Positions 36,426-48,278 of a DNA stretch of 64,000 nt are shown one piece after another (position 1 is the first letter of the stretch; the number at the start of each line of letters is the position of its first letter). This stretch comes from Pseudisothecium myosuroides (lineage: Eukaryota; Streptophyta; Bryopsida; Hypnales; Lembophyllaceae). The notes beneath the pieces are model-generated. The model saw nothing but the letters and a program-made list of their open reading frames with translations, had not been told where the DNA came from and searched no databases. Location: the NCBI GenBank assembly GCA_951799445.1, contig OX637296.1, forward strand, positions 13,144,001 to 13,208,000, written 5' to 3'. The position numbers and the translations under genes are program-made.

Positions 36426-37465
36426 GAGTTTTATTGTACTAACTTGTGTGAGTTTAGATTTGTACTAACAAATTGTTGTACTAACTAACAAATTGTACTA
36501 ACTTCGGTGATATTCCAACATGTGTTATCATAACCTTTGTTTTAGTACCTTGATACAATTAAAGCTTGTAGGAGTTCAGATCCCCCAACTGGACTTGATT
36601 TTGTCAAAAAAAAAATAGTTTTCTAATCACATACTAAGAGGAGTCAAACTTTATTAGCTATATTGGGGTGGCTTCAAAAAAAATATTTTCTTCTATTTCA
36701 AGCCCTATTATCTTGCAATATGTGCAGTTAAAGTTTTTGGAATTTTTCACATATTCCAAATGTTTAACTCTTATTTTTTATTGTTTGAATTTTAAATAAA
36801 AAATTTCCTCATTGCACAAGAAATCATCAAAAAATGACTAGTGTATTGCCAATGCACTTAACTTTCTTACATTGCAGGTTGATTTAGAGTACGTTAGACT
36901 CCATATTTACTTTTGAAATTTTTTATGGATAAACCTAATATCATATACATATGACTGGCCAAAATTCTCATTTTTGTATAGAGCAAAATTTTTTATTCTA
37001 GGATGGCTCGAAGTCTACTAGCCATGTTTTAGTGTTTCATATGAATCAATAAATTTTTTTATTTTTTTTCACTTCAAACGTTATAATCTTTCAATACACA
37101 TGGCTGAATGAGCAGAAATCTTTTCTATACATTGCTTTACTTGTTTAATATAATTTTATATGGTTGAAATTTGAAAAAATAATAATAATAATAATAATAA
37201 TAATAATTTTGGACAATGCATCAATAGTAAGCAGTTTTGGACATTATTTCTTCCAAAACACCCTCTAGCTTCTAGAAATTAATAACAAGTTTACCACTGA
37301 ACACTTCAAAAATCCCATTGAAACTATCCTGTAAACATTCCTTTCAAAGAATGAAGTTAAACAGAGTATAAAATGTATCCTCATATCAACTGTACTGTAC
37401 AATTTTTAGTTTGTTGAACCCATTAAGGTAAACCTCCCTACTTGTGCAATGTGACAATTTTTGCC
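36426..37465. other. AT-rich spacer with an (AAT)n microsatellite
   Basis: No gene was seen. About ten AAT units lie at 37178-37207. The rest is A/T-rich DNA with weak similarity to interiors of TTAA-family elements ('atcttgcaatatgtgc' near 36712, 'ataatctttcaatacacatgg' near 37084). Confidence 0.4.
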
Positions 37466-37940
37466 CATTAGAAGAAAAATGAGCCCTCGGGAAGGCTATG
37501 AGTTTTCAACTAGCAAGGAACGCTGGCTAAATAAACATGAATTTTTTTTTTCCGGCGAACTGGAGGCTTGATCTGCGCGGCACTGCAGAGGACAATTCAG
37601 TATTATAATTTAAAAAATGTTTAAAAAAATGTTTAAAAAATATTATTAATAAAATAAATATGAAATTTTGAAATTCCCAAATCTGATGTGGCCAAAACTA
37701 TTCTTGTCAGCTTGAAATATTACTGATTTTATTATTATTATTATTATTATTATTTTATTATTTTTATTATTTAAAAAAAAAAAAAAATTATTTTTAAATT
37801 TTTAAATTTTAAATTTAAATTTTTTTATTGCGGCCACTATTCATTATTGATGATGAATAGTGGCCATTGTTCTAATGTGGGGAACTCCCGAAGAGTCTCA
37901 AAGGTAACCAGACCTCTCAGGGGCAAAATTACTTCTAGTG
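37466..37940. mobile_element. MITE with CATTAGAAG ends
   Basis: The left end CATTAGAAGAAAAATGAGCCC and the complement of the right end CACTAGAAGTAATTTTGCCCC are imperfect inverted repeats. The interior holds an (ATT)n run at 37728-37755 and a short perfect-looking hairpin, GGCCACTATTCAT with its complement, near 37833-37873. The termini resemble those of the elements at 39738-40060 and 51533-51729. Confidence 0.5.
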
Positions 37941-38292
37941 CACTTGTAGTCAATGCCCTACGTTTATACTTAATTTTTGATATATACACTACTAATACCT
38001 TGGCACAATTTTAATCAACCATCCTTCATTGTAGATTTTCTTAACTACGTTCATTTTATCATCGACATGAAATTATCTGTCCACATCTATACTCATTGTA
38101 TTATGAAAAATTTCACGGCCTCTATTTGCCAAGGCTAACGTATTAATAAAAGTTCCTACTACATGATGTTTTTATATACCCTAATTTATATATAATAGAG
38201 TGTGTAGCATTTCATGGATCCTATAGTAGTATAGTACCCTACATATTATATAAAATTTCTCCTCTTTGAATTCAATGGACCCTATCTTTTAA

Positions 38293-39258
38293 CCCCTCAC
38301 AGCCCAAAAGGACCAAAAGTGTCTTCACATAGTTTCAAGTCCAATTCAAAATGCTGTAACTTTTGCATCCAATGTCCAAATTCAATCAAACTTCTTGGAA
38401 AATTTGCGCTCTTTTTTCTAGTTTGTGTGGTAAAATTTTCAGATCAATCCAAAATGTACTGATTTTTTGAAGCCAATCAAACCGTTCACAGGTTTAATTT
38501 GAGTTTTCCTAACTGCATTTGATGGCTGCAACTTTGGGGGCTTGTATCTCCTTCATCCAATGTTTGTTTTCAATAAAATTTGTTGACTTATGTTCCCTTG
38601 AAGTCTAATATTGTGGTAAAACTTTCATATCATTCCAAGTTGTTTTAAATGTTTGGGAGCAATTCAAAGTTCAAACCCCCAACATTTTTGGATTACAATG
38701 AATTTCAGCTGCTTGTTTCTTCTTTATACAGTGTCCTTTTTCAATAGTTTAAAAAACAAGTTTTGTATACTGGTCTAATTTGTGTGGCTAAAATTTCATA
38801 TCAATCCAAGAAGTTATAAATGAACGAGAAGCATTTTAGGAGAGGGAGGTTCTGCCTTAGATGTGTTTTTTGCAACTTTTCTTGCTATTTTGACATTTCA
38901 AAGCCATTTTGCAAACACAAATGAGTCAATTGAATGATATTTTTTTTCACCAATGTGTTTGTATGTTGGTTTTGAATCACTTAATGGTTGAAAGTTTTTT
39001 CATTTGAGTAGGTATAGAAATCAAATTTGACCTGCAAATGTATTGCTAGGAAAATTTAAGCATCCATATTCAATACTAAAACATTATAATCTTGCAATCT
39101 ATGTGGCCAAATGACTCCAAATTTGATGCACGTCATCTACAACACATACACTACAAAATTGTACGGTTGAGATCTCTATAACTTGAGTGACATTTAGATC
39201 TATAACACTTCAAAGCAATGATGTTTTTGAATTCAAAGAGGCCTTGGGCTTTGAGAAG
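38293..39258. mobile_element. TTAA-flanked non-autonomous element, divergent subgroup
   Basis: TTAA at 38289-38292 and 39259-39262 flanks 966 bases. Its ends are CCCCTCACAGCCC and, as complement of the right end, CTTCTCAAAGCCC. The interior differs from the other subgroups but shares their style: repeated 'cttttgcatccaatg'-type phrases and 'atcttgcaatctatgtgg'. No open frame of note. Confidence 0.65.
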
Positions 39259-39262
39259 TTAA

Positions 39263-39737
39263 CACATGTAGTTTTCTAAAAAAATCAACAGTAATCTTCC
39301 CGGGAATTTGGATTTCTCAACTTTTTTGAAATTAATTGGAAAACTGAAACCTATCTTTGAAATCAATTTAAGGTCCTCAAAGAGGTTCTCTTAGACTATT
39401 CAGTCACAATTTGTCACATGTACAATAGGTTTAGGCAGTTTGGGTACTATTCACTCAATATCTACAATTTATACAACTTCTGGATTTCTACCCTATTCAC
39501 ATATGAGATTTAGGTTTATTTTCAGCAAAATATTCTATTTAGGACCAAATATTATATTGGCATGTGATATAACTATTTTGATTTTATACTTTTTTTTAAA
39601 AAAAAAAAAAAAAACTTGACTTAAACTTTAAAAAAAAATCATGAGTCCCAAATGACAAAAATTGGGAGCTTACATTGTGGGCTCTAACTACTTGATGTAG
39701 GAGTTGGCCATCATCCTCAAGCAATTATGCACACGCA
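39263..39737. other. AT-rich spacer, no gene seen
   Basis: Lies between two transposon copies. There is no coding signal, and a poly-T/poly-A dyad lies near 39590-39615. Confidence 0.4.
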
Positions 39738-40060
39738 TTAGAGGAAATTTCAGCCCTCCGAAGGGCTGCTCCGGAGTGACAAACCAAGCTATTTCAAAGC
39801 TTGGTCTGTCACTCCAGAAAAGCTGACTGCTCGCCGAAACAATCAGATTTTGCGATTTTTTTTTAAAATAATTTTTTTAAGATTAATTTTTATTTATTTA
39901 TTTACTTTAAACTCGTAAAACTTGGTTCCTGCGCCACTACCACTGCAGTTTCAGGTGGGCTGGAATAGGGAAAAAAAGATTTTTTCAGCAAAAAAAAGCA
40001 AATTTCAAGGTACCTTGGAGAGTGGGGAGTAGCCCTCCAGAGGCCTGAAATTTTCTCTAA
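39738..40060. mobile_element. Short MITE with TTAGAGGAAATTT ends
   Basis: The 323-base element begins TTAGAGGAAATTTCAGCCCT and ends with the complement-like AGCCCTCCAGAGGCCTGAAATTTTCTCTAA split over 40031-40060. A sub-terminal hairpin (CAAGCTATTTCAAAGCTTG, around 39785-39803) is present. It is related by its ends to 6799-7079. No coding signal. Confidence 0.65.
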
Positions 40061-40288
40061 TAGAAACTACAATAGGAAATATTTCCATGGGCTAATTGGG
40101 TGCCTACTCTTCATACAATGGAGGAATTTGTCTTAAACGATAACTTGAATATCATTTTTGGTACCTTCAGACTAAATATTCTATGGTATGTAGAAGGAGT
40201 TGGAGATAGTATTTAAACTACGTCAATGAGTGAAATACGTCTTAAATGCATTAGGGTTTTAGGAACTTCTTAACCCTTCATTAACTTC

Positions 40289-43200
40289 ACTTGTTCAACT
40301 TGTATCCAAAAATCGCAGGAGTATGATTTTAGATTGAGGATAAGGGGGATTGCAAAACTTGGTGGTTGATTCTAAAGCATTTTGCCAAAATTGATACTTT
40401 AATTTGCTTGTAAGTTATTTAAAAAGTTAAATAGAAGTTGCTTGCCTTAGAAATATTAACATTTAGATAAATCAAACTGAAATTATTTTTTTAATTACAA
40501 TGTATAATTTAGTTACAAGATATGTGTAACTAAAAAAAATTAAACTAAAATGTGTCAATAATATTATATTTGGTTTAATATTATGTACATTAGAACAACC
40601 TTGTAAAAAATGATGTTGTTCTTATTTGAAGGTCGCTATTTATATTGGATTTTTACCCCTCCAAAGGTTGGAAATTTGGGATCTCCAAAAAAGAAAAGAT
40701 GGAATTAAAAATGATTTTAGCCACTTACAGGTGGTCATCTATTCAAATTTTTTTGAATTGTTTGTTGGTTGCTAAACATTTGTACCTTTTGGATTTTGAA
40801 AAAAAATTGCACAAAATATTTTATAAATTGTAGTACATATTATATAAGTATTTTTTGACCTTTTAAATTCAAAATTGTGATGAATGAAAATTTTACAATT
40901 TAATTGAAACTAAACTTGAAGAAATGATTATAGATGATGTTTGGCATTTCAATATTGATTTTTATTTATTTTTTATTGTCAAAACTTGAATCACACTAAA
41001 ATATTGAAACAATAATTTTTTTAAATGTATTTATATTATAAAATATTATTGGTGATAATATTGGCACACCCAAATATATAGATGCAATTTGTAGCTATCA
41101 CTTGACAACATTTATATAAACTTTGTTATTTAATTTATTAATTAAAAATCATTCTTTATAAGTCATCAAATCTTAAAGCATCCTTTGTCCTTTAGGGCTT
41201 AAATAGAAATTGAAAAAACATTGTACTAAAAACAAATGCAAATGATTTACACACTCCATTTCGTAATTTGGATGAAAAGAAGAGTTGAAAGTAATCAAAA
41301 TCTAACAAAACTATACTAAAAATCTACAACAATTCTTGTAATAAGATAAAACTAGAGACAAAATCTAATGGCATAATTAATGGCTCAAACACCTCCATGG
41401 CATTTGAATTCAAGCCATCAAATTATTAACACATTGACTTGTTACATATATACTTCAACTAAAAGAAGTGATTACTTCTTATAAAACAAAACAATAGAAT
41501 TCTACAATAAACAGCATGAAAAAAATTTAAAAACTAAAAATACAATATTGAGTGGGTCGATGCAAAAAACACTTGCTGATTTGTTTCAAGCCAGCCTATT
41601 TCAATGAGTACTATGACTTTTGCAATAAATCTTTTAAAAATAAAATAAAATATAGAAAATTTGGAAACCATTCTAAAAAATAGTATGTATGTGAAAATTC
41701 AAGCCTAAAAAAATTTATTCCCAAAATTTATGCACAAAGAAGAGCACTAGAAAATGCCAAAAAATTAGATAATTTAGTGTTTGACTCTTAGAAAATAGCA
41801 AATTTTTTTATAAAAATAAACTAAAACCATCCATTTTCTAAATTTAAAGATGCTCCTTCTCAACCATTTTCATCTTTGGGGGAAAAAAGGTAGTGCAATT
41901 TGAGCGCATGTAGAAGGTGGACACTTTCCTATTCTAATAATATCTTTGTGGTCTAATGTAACTTTAATAGAAGTCCTCATTTTCCAATTTTGACATTTAA
42001 ATTTACATTTTTGGTTGAAAATGGCAAATATTGACATCCAATTAGGGTCTATTTGAAAATAATAATAAAATTTAAAAAAATTTAAAAAAATTATTCAATG
42101 ACTAGAACTATCATGTGTACCTTTATTTCAAATTTCATAGAAAATTAACATATAATGCAGAAGTTATGAGCAAAATAACACTTGTCTAAGGCAAAGGGCA
42201 AGCGTTTCTCGCAATCATTCAAGTATCAAATGTTGATGTTTACGGAAAGAAAGTTAATTGTCTACTAATTAATTATAATTTATAGGTTATAGGTTAGAAG
42301 TTATTGGACTTGTATTAGAGACATAGAGCATAAGAGCAAATGAGGGCAATCTTTATAACCCATGTTATCGAGTCATTTGTCTACAAAAATTAGAAATGAG
42401 TCATTGTAGACACTATTTATCTATGTATCATTATAAATACCATTTTTGTACTATTGTTTATTTCTCTTGAACAGACTTGGAAAAGAAGAGCGGGGAGAAG
42501 GAATTCATGATCAAACCGCCAAGGATTAGGCCCTTCAATCCAAAGACCCCACCTACGTTGCGTAACCTATAATGGATTACAATGCTTCACAAGCCTTCAA
42601 GTTCTAGAGTTTAGATGTCTTTCAAATGGACAATCAATGTGATTTATTTCATTCACCAGATTATTTGAATTTCAAAGTTTTTGCGGTCAATTCAAACATT
42701 TTGCAGTCAATTCAAACTCAAATTCATGCTTGACTGATTGAATATGTAAATGGGGTAGTTTCAACAAGTCACACCTATTTGTAGCCCACCTCTCTGGAAG
42801 CTAGAGTTACTCACATCATCATTTGTCCTTCAATATAATAAATTTTGAAGCAATTAAGGAAACACAATATTTGTTGTAGTAGAGTTGGATGCAATAAGGA
42901 TTCCAATTTAATTGTGCACAATATTGTAGATGAATTTAATTTGCATATATGGTCAATTTTGTTAAAATGGCGGTATTATTTTGCCATTTGTAACACATTC
43001 TATGCCATTTTAATGGAATGCAGTGTTATCTTTGACAAATTCAGTGCCATTTTAATAGAATGTTGTGCCATTATAATGGAATACCGCCATTTTAATGAAA
43101 TTGACCATATATTGATTTGCTTATTAATTTGCATGTCTATGCAAGGAACAAGCTAGCGTGCACAAGTTTCTGGAAATGTCAAAGTGATGATTGAATTTGT

Positions 43201-43802
43201 GATTTTTGCATTTGTTGTTAATGAAGTGAATGAAGTATAAAGTCTATCTTTAGATTTGTGGTTTGAGCCCCTTTTAAGAAAAATATATTGAAAAAGTGCA
43301 TAAACTTGATATTTACCTCCATTGATCAAATTTGAAAAATTGGGATTTTTATTTGAATTTGAATATGCCAAATTGGACATGAAAAGATACAAAATATGAC
43401 ATTAATTAATAACTATTAAAAATAAATAAATATATCTTTTTTACATTATTTGATTTATTTTCACCAAGCAAGGAAAAAATAAATCACCACATTGTGAAAT
43501 GCTTCAGCACTACTCTAAGTGCAAACTACTAATGCATATATTTTGTTGATTAATCTAGATATTGCATTTTGATGATATTTCTTTTGAAACGTAATTATTC
43601 ATGGCAAATATATACAAAGAGTTTTTAGGTGATGCAATGCTAATAAATAAAAACAGCCAACTTCAATATTAGAAAATGAGAAACTTATATTTTCCTGGTA
43701 AGTTTTAACCCTTCAGATACTAGAGAAACCCAAAGTGGTCACTCTAAGCATGTAGTCTTGAATAACATGAAATTGAGCTTGATCTTGAACTTTGTGGAAA
43801 CT
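40289..43802 (+). repeat. 3.5 kb dispersed repeat, copy 1
   Basis: Matches 58938-62321 in direct orientation through almost its whole length. It starts at 'acttgttcaacttgta' and stops at 'ctttgtggaaact', where copy 1 passes straight into the duplicated gene segment. There is no long frame. A possible TATA-like promoter word (cattataaatac near 42428) is followed by 'ttgaacagacttgg', and similar sequence is kept in copy 2. Class unknown: it could be a large LTR, a non-autonomous element, or a plain segmental repeat. Confidence 0.75.
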
Positions 43803-44272
43803 TGTCGGTAGGATCAGCTAAATTCCGGCTGCAAATTGAGATCTGGTAGACAGGTCTCATCATTGTCCTTAGAAGCGTTAGCAATAAGAGGCTCCTTTTC
43901 ATGTTAGGGGAATATTTATGCGTTGATAGACTGAGTTGTAGAGCTTCTTGCTGCAAGTAGCTCACTTTCTGTCATTCTCAAAGCTATTGCTGGGCTTTTC
44001 CCCGAGGACCGTAACGCCGAAAGTAGGTCTCGTGTGTTTTTTACTTTTGAATGGGTCGTATGGGGACCTTCATTATTTGGTCTGATCATCTTACATTTTG
44101 ACCAACAAACGCAATTTTCTTTACTCAGTGACCCTGGTGATATAAATTTTTTCCCCCATCTGAATTATATATATACTTAATTATCAACTAAATTGGTCCT
44201 TTGCGTACAAGAGTGTTTTCTTTCTTCAATTTGGTGGAATCAGCTGCATTTCTGTAGCATTCTTCATTTGAA

Positions 44273-45787
44273 TGAATCTGGAGAACAACCAGTGCAGTTG
44301 GCTACCCTTCGTTGGCCATACCTGGAAGTGTATAGCAGATTCTGCGAAAGGTCGTACACTTCTGAGCCCATTTGTGCACCTGCTTCCCACTTCAGGAAGA
44401 TGCTGAGAGATATTGAAGACATGGAGAAGCCCAATTGTCAGTCCAAATCTTGAAATCCACGAGGGACAGCGAAACTGCGTGCCAAGATTCAAGGCTGGTT
44501 TCCTCTATCCACAGTGCTTCGTCTGACTTCACTACTATTATTAGTCTTTGATTCAGATTTCTATGTAAGTGTGAACAAGTCCTTTTACTATAGGTGTGGA
44601 TTTAACAGTCATCTGAAGAACTAATTTGGTGCTACAGAATGATGCATGCGCAGCTTTGAAGAACAAAATCGGGACACTGCAATCCAAGGCAGAATCTCAA
44701 AGCGACGAGATCAACCAGCTTCGAACTGATGCCCGGGTATCTCATACCAAAGTATGTTCCCAAACTTGCTCTAGAGCCAGATCCTCACTGTGTATGTGCA
44801 GTTTTTTTAGTGTTTCACTAGTCTGTGCCTCTTAGTTGGAGAAGGCTAGAGTGATCTCTGGATAAAATAGAGATCACTCAAGGGTACAAGAGCAAAAACT
44901 CTCGAGCTCAAATTTTTATCACTGTATGAACTTCCTTGGCAATTTGAAAGTGACGTACGTTGAAGACCCCTGTTGAAGGATAGTAGACGACCTCATTTCC
45001 ATTCAAGGACGAGTGTTCATAGACATTTCCAAGTCAGTTGTACACGACTTGCTAGCGAGTCCACTTAAGTGTGGAGGTGAGTTGCCGTTGGTGGCATGGG
45101 TTAGTACGGGAGACGTGATGGGTCCCTAACGGTTACAGTATCCTTTACCTCTCAAGTTTGAAATTTTCATCATATTTGGTCCCTGAATTAACTTACTGAC
45201 GGAGTGGAATTTTAGGAAGTAGAGTTCGAACGAGATGTTTTTGCGGGGGAGATCGCGAGATTGATTCTGCTTGTGAAGCGTTTAAAGCAGCTTTGTAATC
45301 ATGCTGCCAACTTAGAGAACAGGGATGAGATTGGAACCATGATGGCGCAAGCCAAACAATTGGAAGAGCAAAACAAGAAGCTTGAGGAGGAAGAGGAGGT
45401 ATGGGCATCTGCCACAACCAATTAATGTCGTCTCATTTTCTTTCTATCAATTGAAGCTCTCACCTCATGGTAATTAGTTTCAGACATATCTACACATGCT
45501 GCAATTAGTGCTCTGTCTGAGACGTACATTGACGTGGTGTATGTGCCGGACAGAGATTAAACAAGAAGATGGCAAAAGCGGAGCACAATCTGAGAATTAA
45601 TCGCATCAAAGCTGGTGAGGAGATGATGGAGGCAAGGAATGCTGAAAGGAGATGCAGAGAGTTGGAGCACAAGAACATTAGGATGGCCGCAGCAATTGAA
45701 AGGACTAAAAAGACTAACAAGCTTTTGAGCAAGAAGTTGAAGACGACAGAGAAGGCCTTCAGAAAAGCGAAAGGCAGCTTTTTCTAG
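44273..45787 (+). pseudogene. Coiled-coil gene copy B, lacking its first exon
   Basis: The last three exons match copy A one for one: 44638-44751, 45216-45398 and 45554-45787, same phases and sites, with 8 replacements in 176 residues. The region equivalent to exon 2 (about 44289-44450) is also kept with two base changes, but carries an extra TGCA at its start, which puts 'ILHLNESGEQPV' in frame from a TAG acceptor, and a stop (TGA) soon after the end of the conserved part. The first exon, with the presumed start codon, lies outside the duplicated segment and no substitute was found. Most likely a 5-prime truncated pseudogene; weak divergence of the coil would also allow recent loss or expression from a new promoter. 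Confidence 0.65.
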
Positions 45788-46561
45788 CACTCCTTTTGGG
45801 AGGTTTTGACACTCCGCTCATGAAGTTTGCCCTGCTGAAGGAAGTTTGATCTACGTCATGCTTGAAAGACAGAACGAAAACTGGGCAACATCACCGTGTC
45901 GACTTGCATGTGGATCATTAAGCTTTGAACTTTCTTGCCTGGTTACTCAAACAATCTGCTCTGCAATTTGTTCTGCAAGAGATTCTAAGTCTGAATTTTC
46001 CTGTCAGGAATGTTCAATAGATATCAACCATGTCTATCGTAAGACAGTGCAACTAAAACGAAGTGCAATGAGACTCTGAAATGATGAAATCACCATAAGA
46101 CAAGGATGCATGGTTTGCCAATAATAAAATTTATTCAAGGAGAACAGATTATTAGTGTTCATGGTTGGAAGGCCCAAACTGAAAAAAGGGTTCTCTCAAA
46201 GCCCCGATTGTCCAAGAGATAATTTAAAAATACCATGGAGTAGTCTTCAATGAGAAGAGTCTCGAGTTGAGCTACCAATGTCACGAGACACATACATACA
46301 AAACAGGTACCATTGGCATTAGTCTTTTTAGAAAACCTGGTTCAAAAACGTTTTGACTTCATATATGAATCAGCCAGCGTTGATGAACAATAGAAACACG
46401 ACTTCGCCACAGCCATGCCGCCTTCACATGTCACAATAGCTGGAGCATAAGCCTTGCCTTGCAGTTTTCTCTTCAGCTGCAACACTTCCCGTATTTCGTG
46501 CACCATGGCTCCGTCTTGGGACACTTGGCACTCGGTTCAGCTTCAGTGGCACCCTCCTCCT
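45788..46561. other. Shared 3-prime flank of pair B, with orphaned RWP-RK tail
   Basis: Equivalent to 24537-25148. It also contains, on the minus strand at about 46342-46561, the sequence that encoded the last residues of the RWP-RK protein in copy A (LQGKAYAPAIVTCEGGMAV is still readable). In copy B this follows a frameshift and its original stop TGA has become TGT. Confidence 0.6.
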
Positions 46562-48278
46562 CTACCGCCACTTTTTCGTCCCCAATCCCTCCTCACCAAA
46601 CTCTGTCTTCGGAGTCATGATGTTGCCATTCTTGGTCACAGCCATGCTGCCTTCACATTTGACAATAGCCTTGCCTTTCAGCTTTCTCTTGAGCAGGTCT
46701 TCCTGCAGAGTCATGTTGTTGCCATTCTGTGCCTGCACAACAGTCTCAGGAACCTCACGTCCTGCCACGTTAATAATATCGTGCACCTCGGGCAGCAACC
46801 CCTCAAGGTCACTGGCCTCCATCTCAGTGTTCCTGGAACCCAAGCGCGAACTTGACCGCAGGACTTGACGGGGACTTGGCCGGATATACTTGCGGGGGCT
46901 CGGACGGGCACACTCCTTGTCAGGATTTGGTGTTGGCTGATTGGCAGGAGGGTCGTCATTTGAGCAGGAGGCGAGCTGCTGCTTTCGGTTTGGCTGCTTC
47001 TTTGCTTTGTCTGGCCGATTGGTCCCCGTACTGTTTTCGCGAGCGGATGGGGGTGCAAGTCCGGAGGTAGAACGACTGTATATATTCGTTGTAATCATTG
47101 CTGGAGAATGCTGCACACATCACGTACAGAACGACCCAATTATATTGTCAGCAAGCTAGGTGATCATCAGCAGAAGTACAGTACAGCAAGCAAGCATAGT
47201 CAAACGATCAGCAAGTAGATGGTCATCAATATAGGTAACGGCAGCATGTTTAATTGTGAAAATTGATAGTGGTCGTGAAATCCTTGGAAACTTTGCTCAT
47301 GCATTACCAACAAAATGCAAGGTGGGTGGGTGGGTTTATATATGGTACCATTTTTTCTGTGATCTGCGCAGGCGTGCCGTGGCAAAGTTCGTTCAACTCC
47401 TGCTGCAGCTTTGGTATTTCGGACCTCATTCTCGCCACTTGCAAGTTGTCCGAGTCAACTCCCTGGCCCACTATAGTGCGCTCTAGCCTGTCGATTGTGC
47501 TCTCGAAGCCCTTGACCTGGGTCCATGCAGATTCACGGGCAAACCAAGTTAGGACGAGAAGCAATTAATATTCGTAAAACTGTAAGTGTGTATGAGCCAG
47601 TTTTGAACGTCATTTTCGATAAATTGGCGATGTTCGCACAGCCAAAACTTGCAACATTTATCTTCACAAAGTTCTAATTTCAGGCCACCAATCAGGGCAG
47701 GTACAGATTTTGGGTTCAGCACGCTTTTCCTGAACCGCGCCAAAGTCTTGGCTATCGAGCAAAAGAACGGTAATTTCGTTAAATTGAAGACATCGCAATT
47801 GGAGTGAAAGCATGGTAGTTCATAAGCAACAATGCAATATTGTTACCAAAGCTCAGTCTCAATGTGAATGAACAAGCCTTGAGTTCAATATAGTGAAAAA
47901 CTAATTACAGGGACTCTCAGTGTGCATGATTAGCAAGTCATACAACATAGTTAGTAACTTATTACAAAAGCAATATAGATTCCAGAAAAGTTGGGTGGAC
48001 CGGACTACCTTGAAATGGTGGAACAGGACAAGAAGTCTAGTGTCTACCTTACGGCCAGGCCAGCGACGAACTTCAACATATCGGGACGCTTTTTTCAGAG
48101 AGGTCATTGAAATTCCCAGCTTCTTAGCAGCATTGGGAAGATGCAGACCAAAGAACGGAGAAATGTCTGACATTTTAAGTTCAAGAGCTTCTCCCTGCAG
48201 CCGCAAATGGGCAAAAAAACATCGATCCGAACATGCAACAGCGCTCCGGTTGCTGACTGTCCTTCTCCGCTTCGGCAT
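46562..48278 (-). CDS. RWP-RK paralogue with altered domain and new amino terminus (copy B, possibly a pseudogene)
   Basis: Exons on the minus strand: RWP-RK exon ending at 48048, helix exon 47516-47349, and last exon 47110-46562. Splice sites and phases match copy A. The exon equivalent to copy A's amino terminus has lost roughly 350 bases including the intron, so the RWP-RK exon is now open upstream to an ATG at 48278 (MPKRRRTVSNR..). This would give about 315 residues with a basic start. The domain keeps FGLHLPNAAKKLGIS and RWPGRK but has Ser for the conserved Cys and Glu for the conserved Gly just before the motif. The helix exon has four extra residues. A one-base deletion in the last exon (GGGG to GGG near 46590) ends the frame early, about 60 residues short. 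It could be a decaying copy or a shortened RKD-like factor. Confidence 0.6.

Noticed and set aside
46454..46868. Plus-strand open frames of 83-133 codons
   Set aside because: Antisense shadows of the RWP-RK copy B last exon.
25149..48278. Assigning the RWP-RK pair to a sex-determining region
   Set aside because: RWP-RK factors act in mating type or gametes in some green plants, but nothing in this sequence shows sex linkage; it would need segregation or coverage data.
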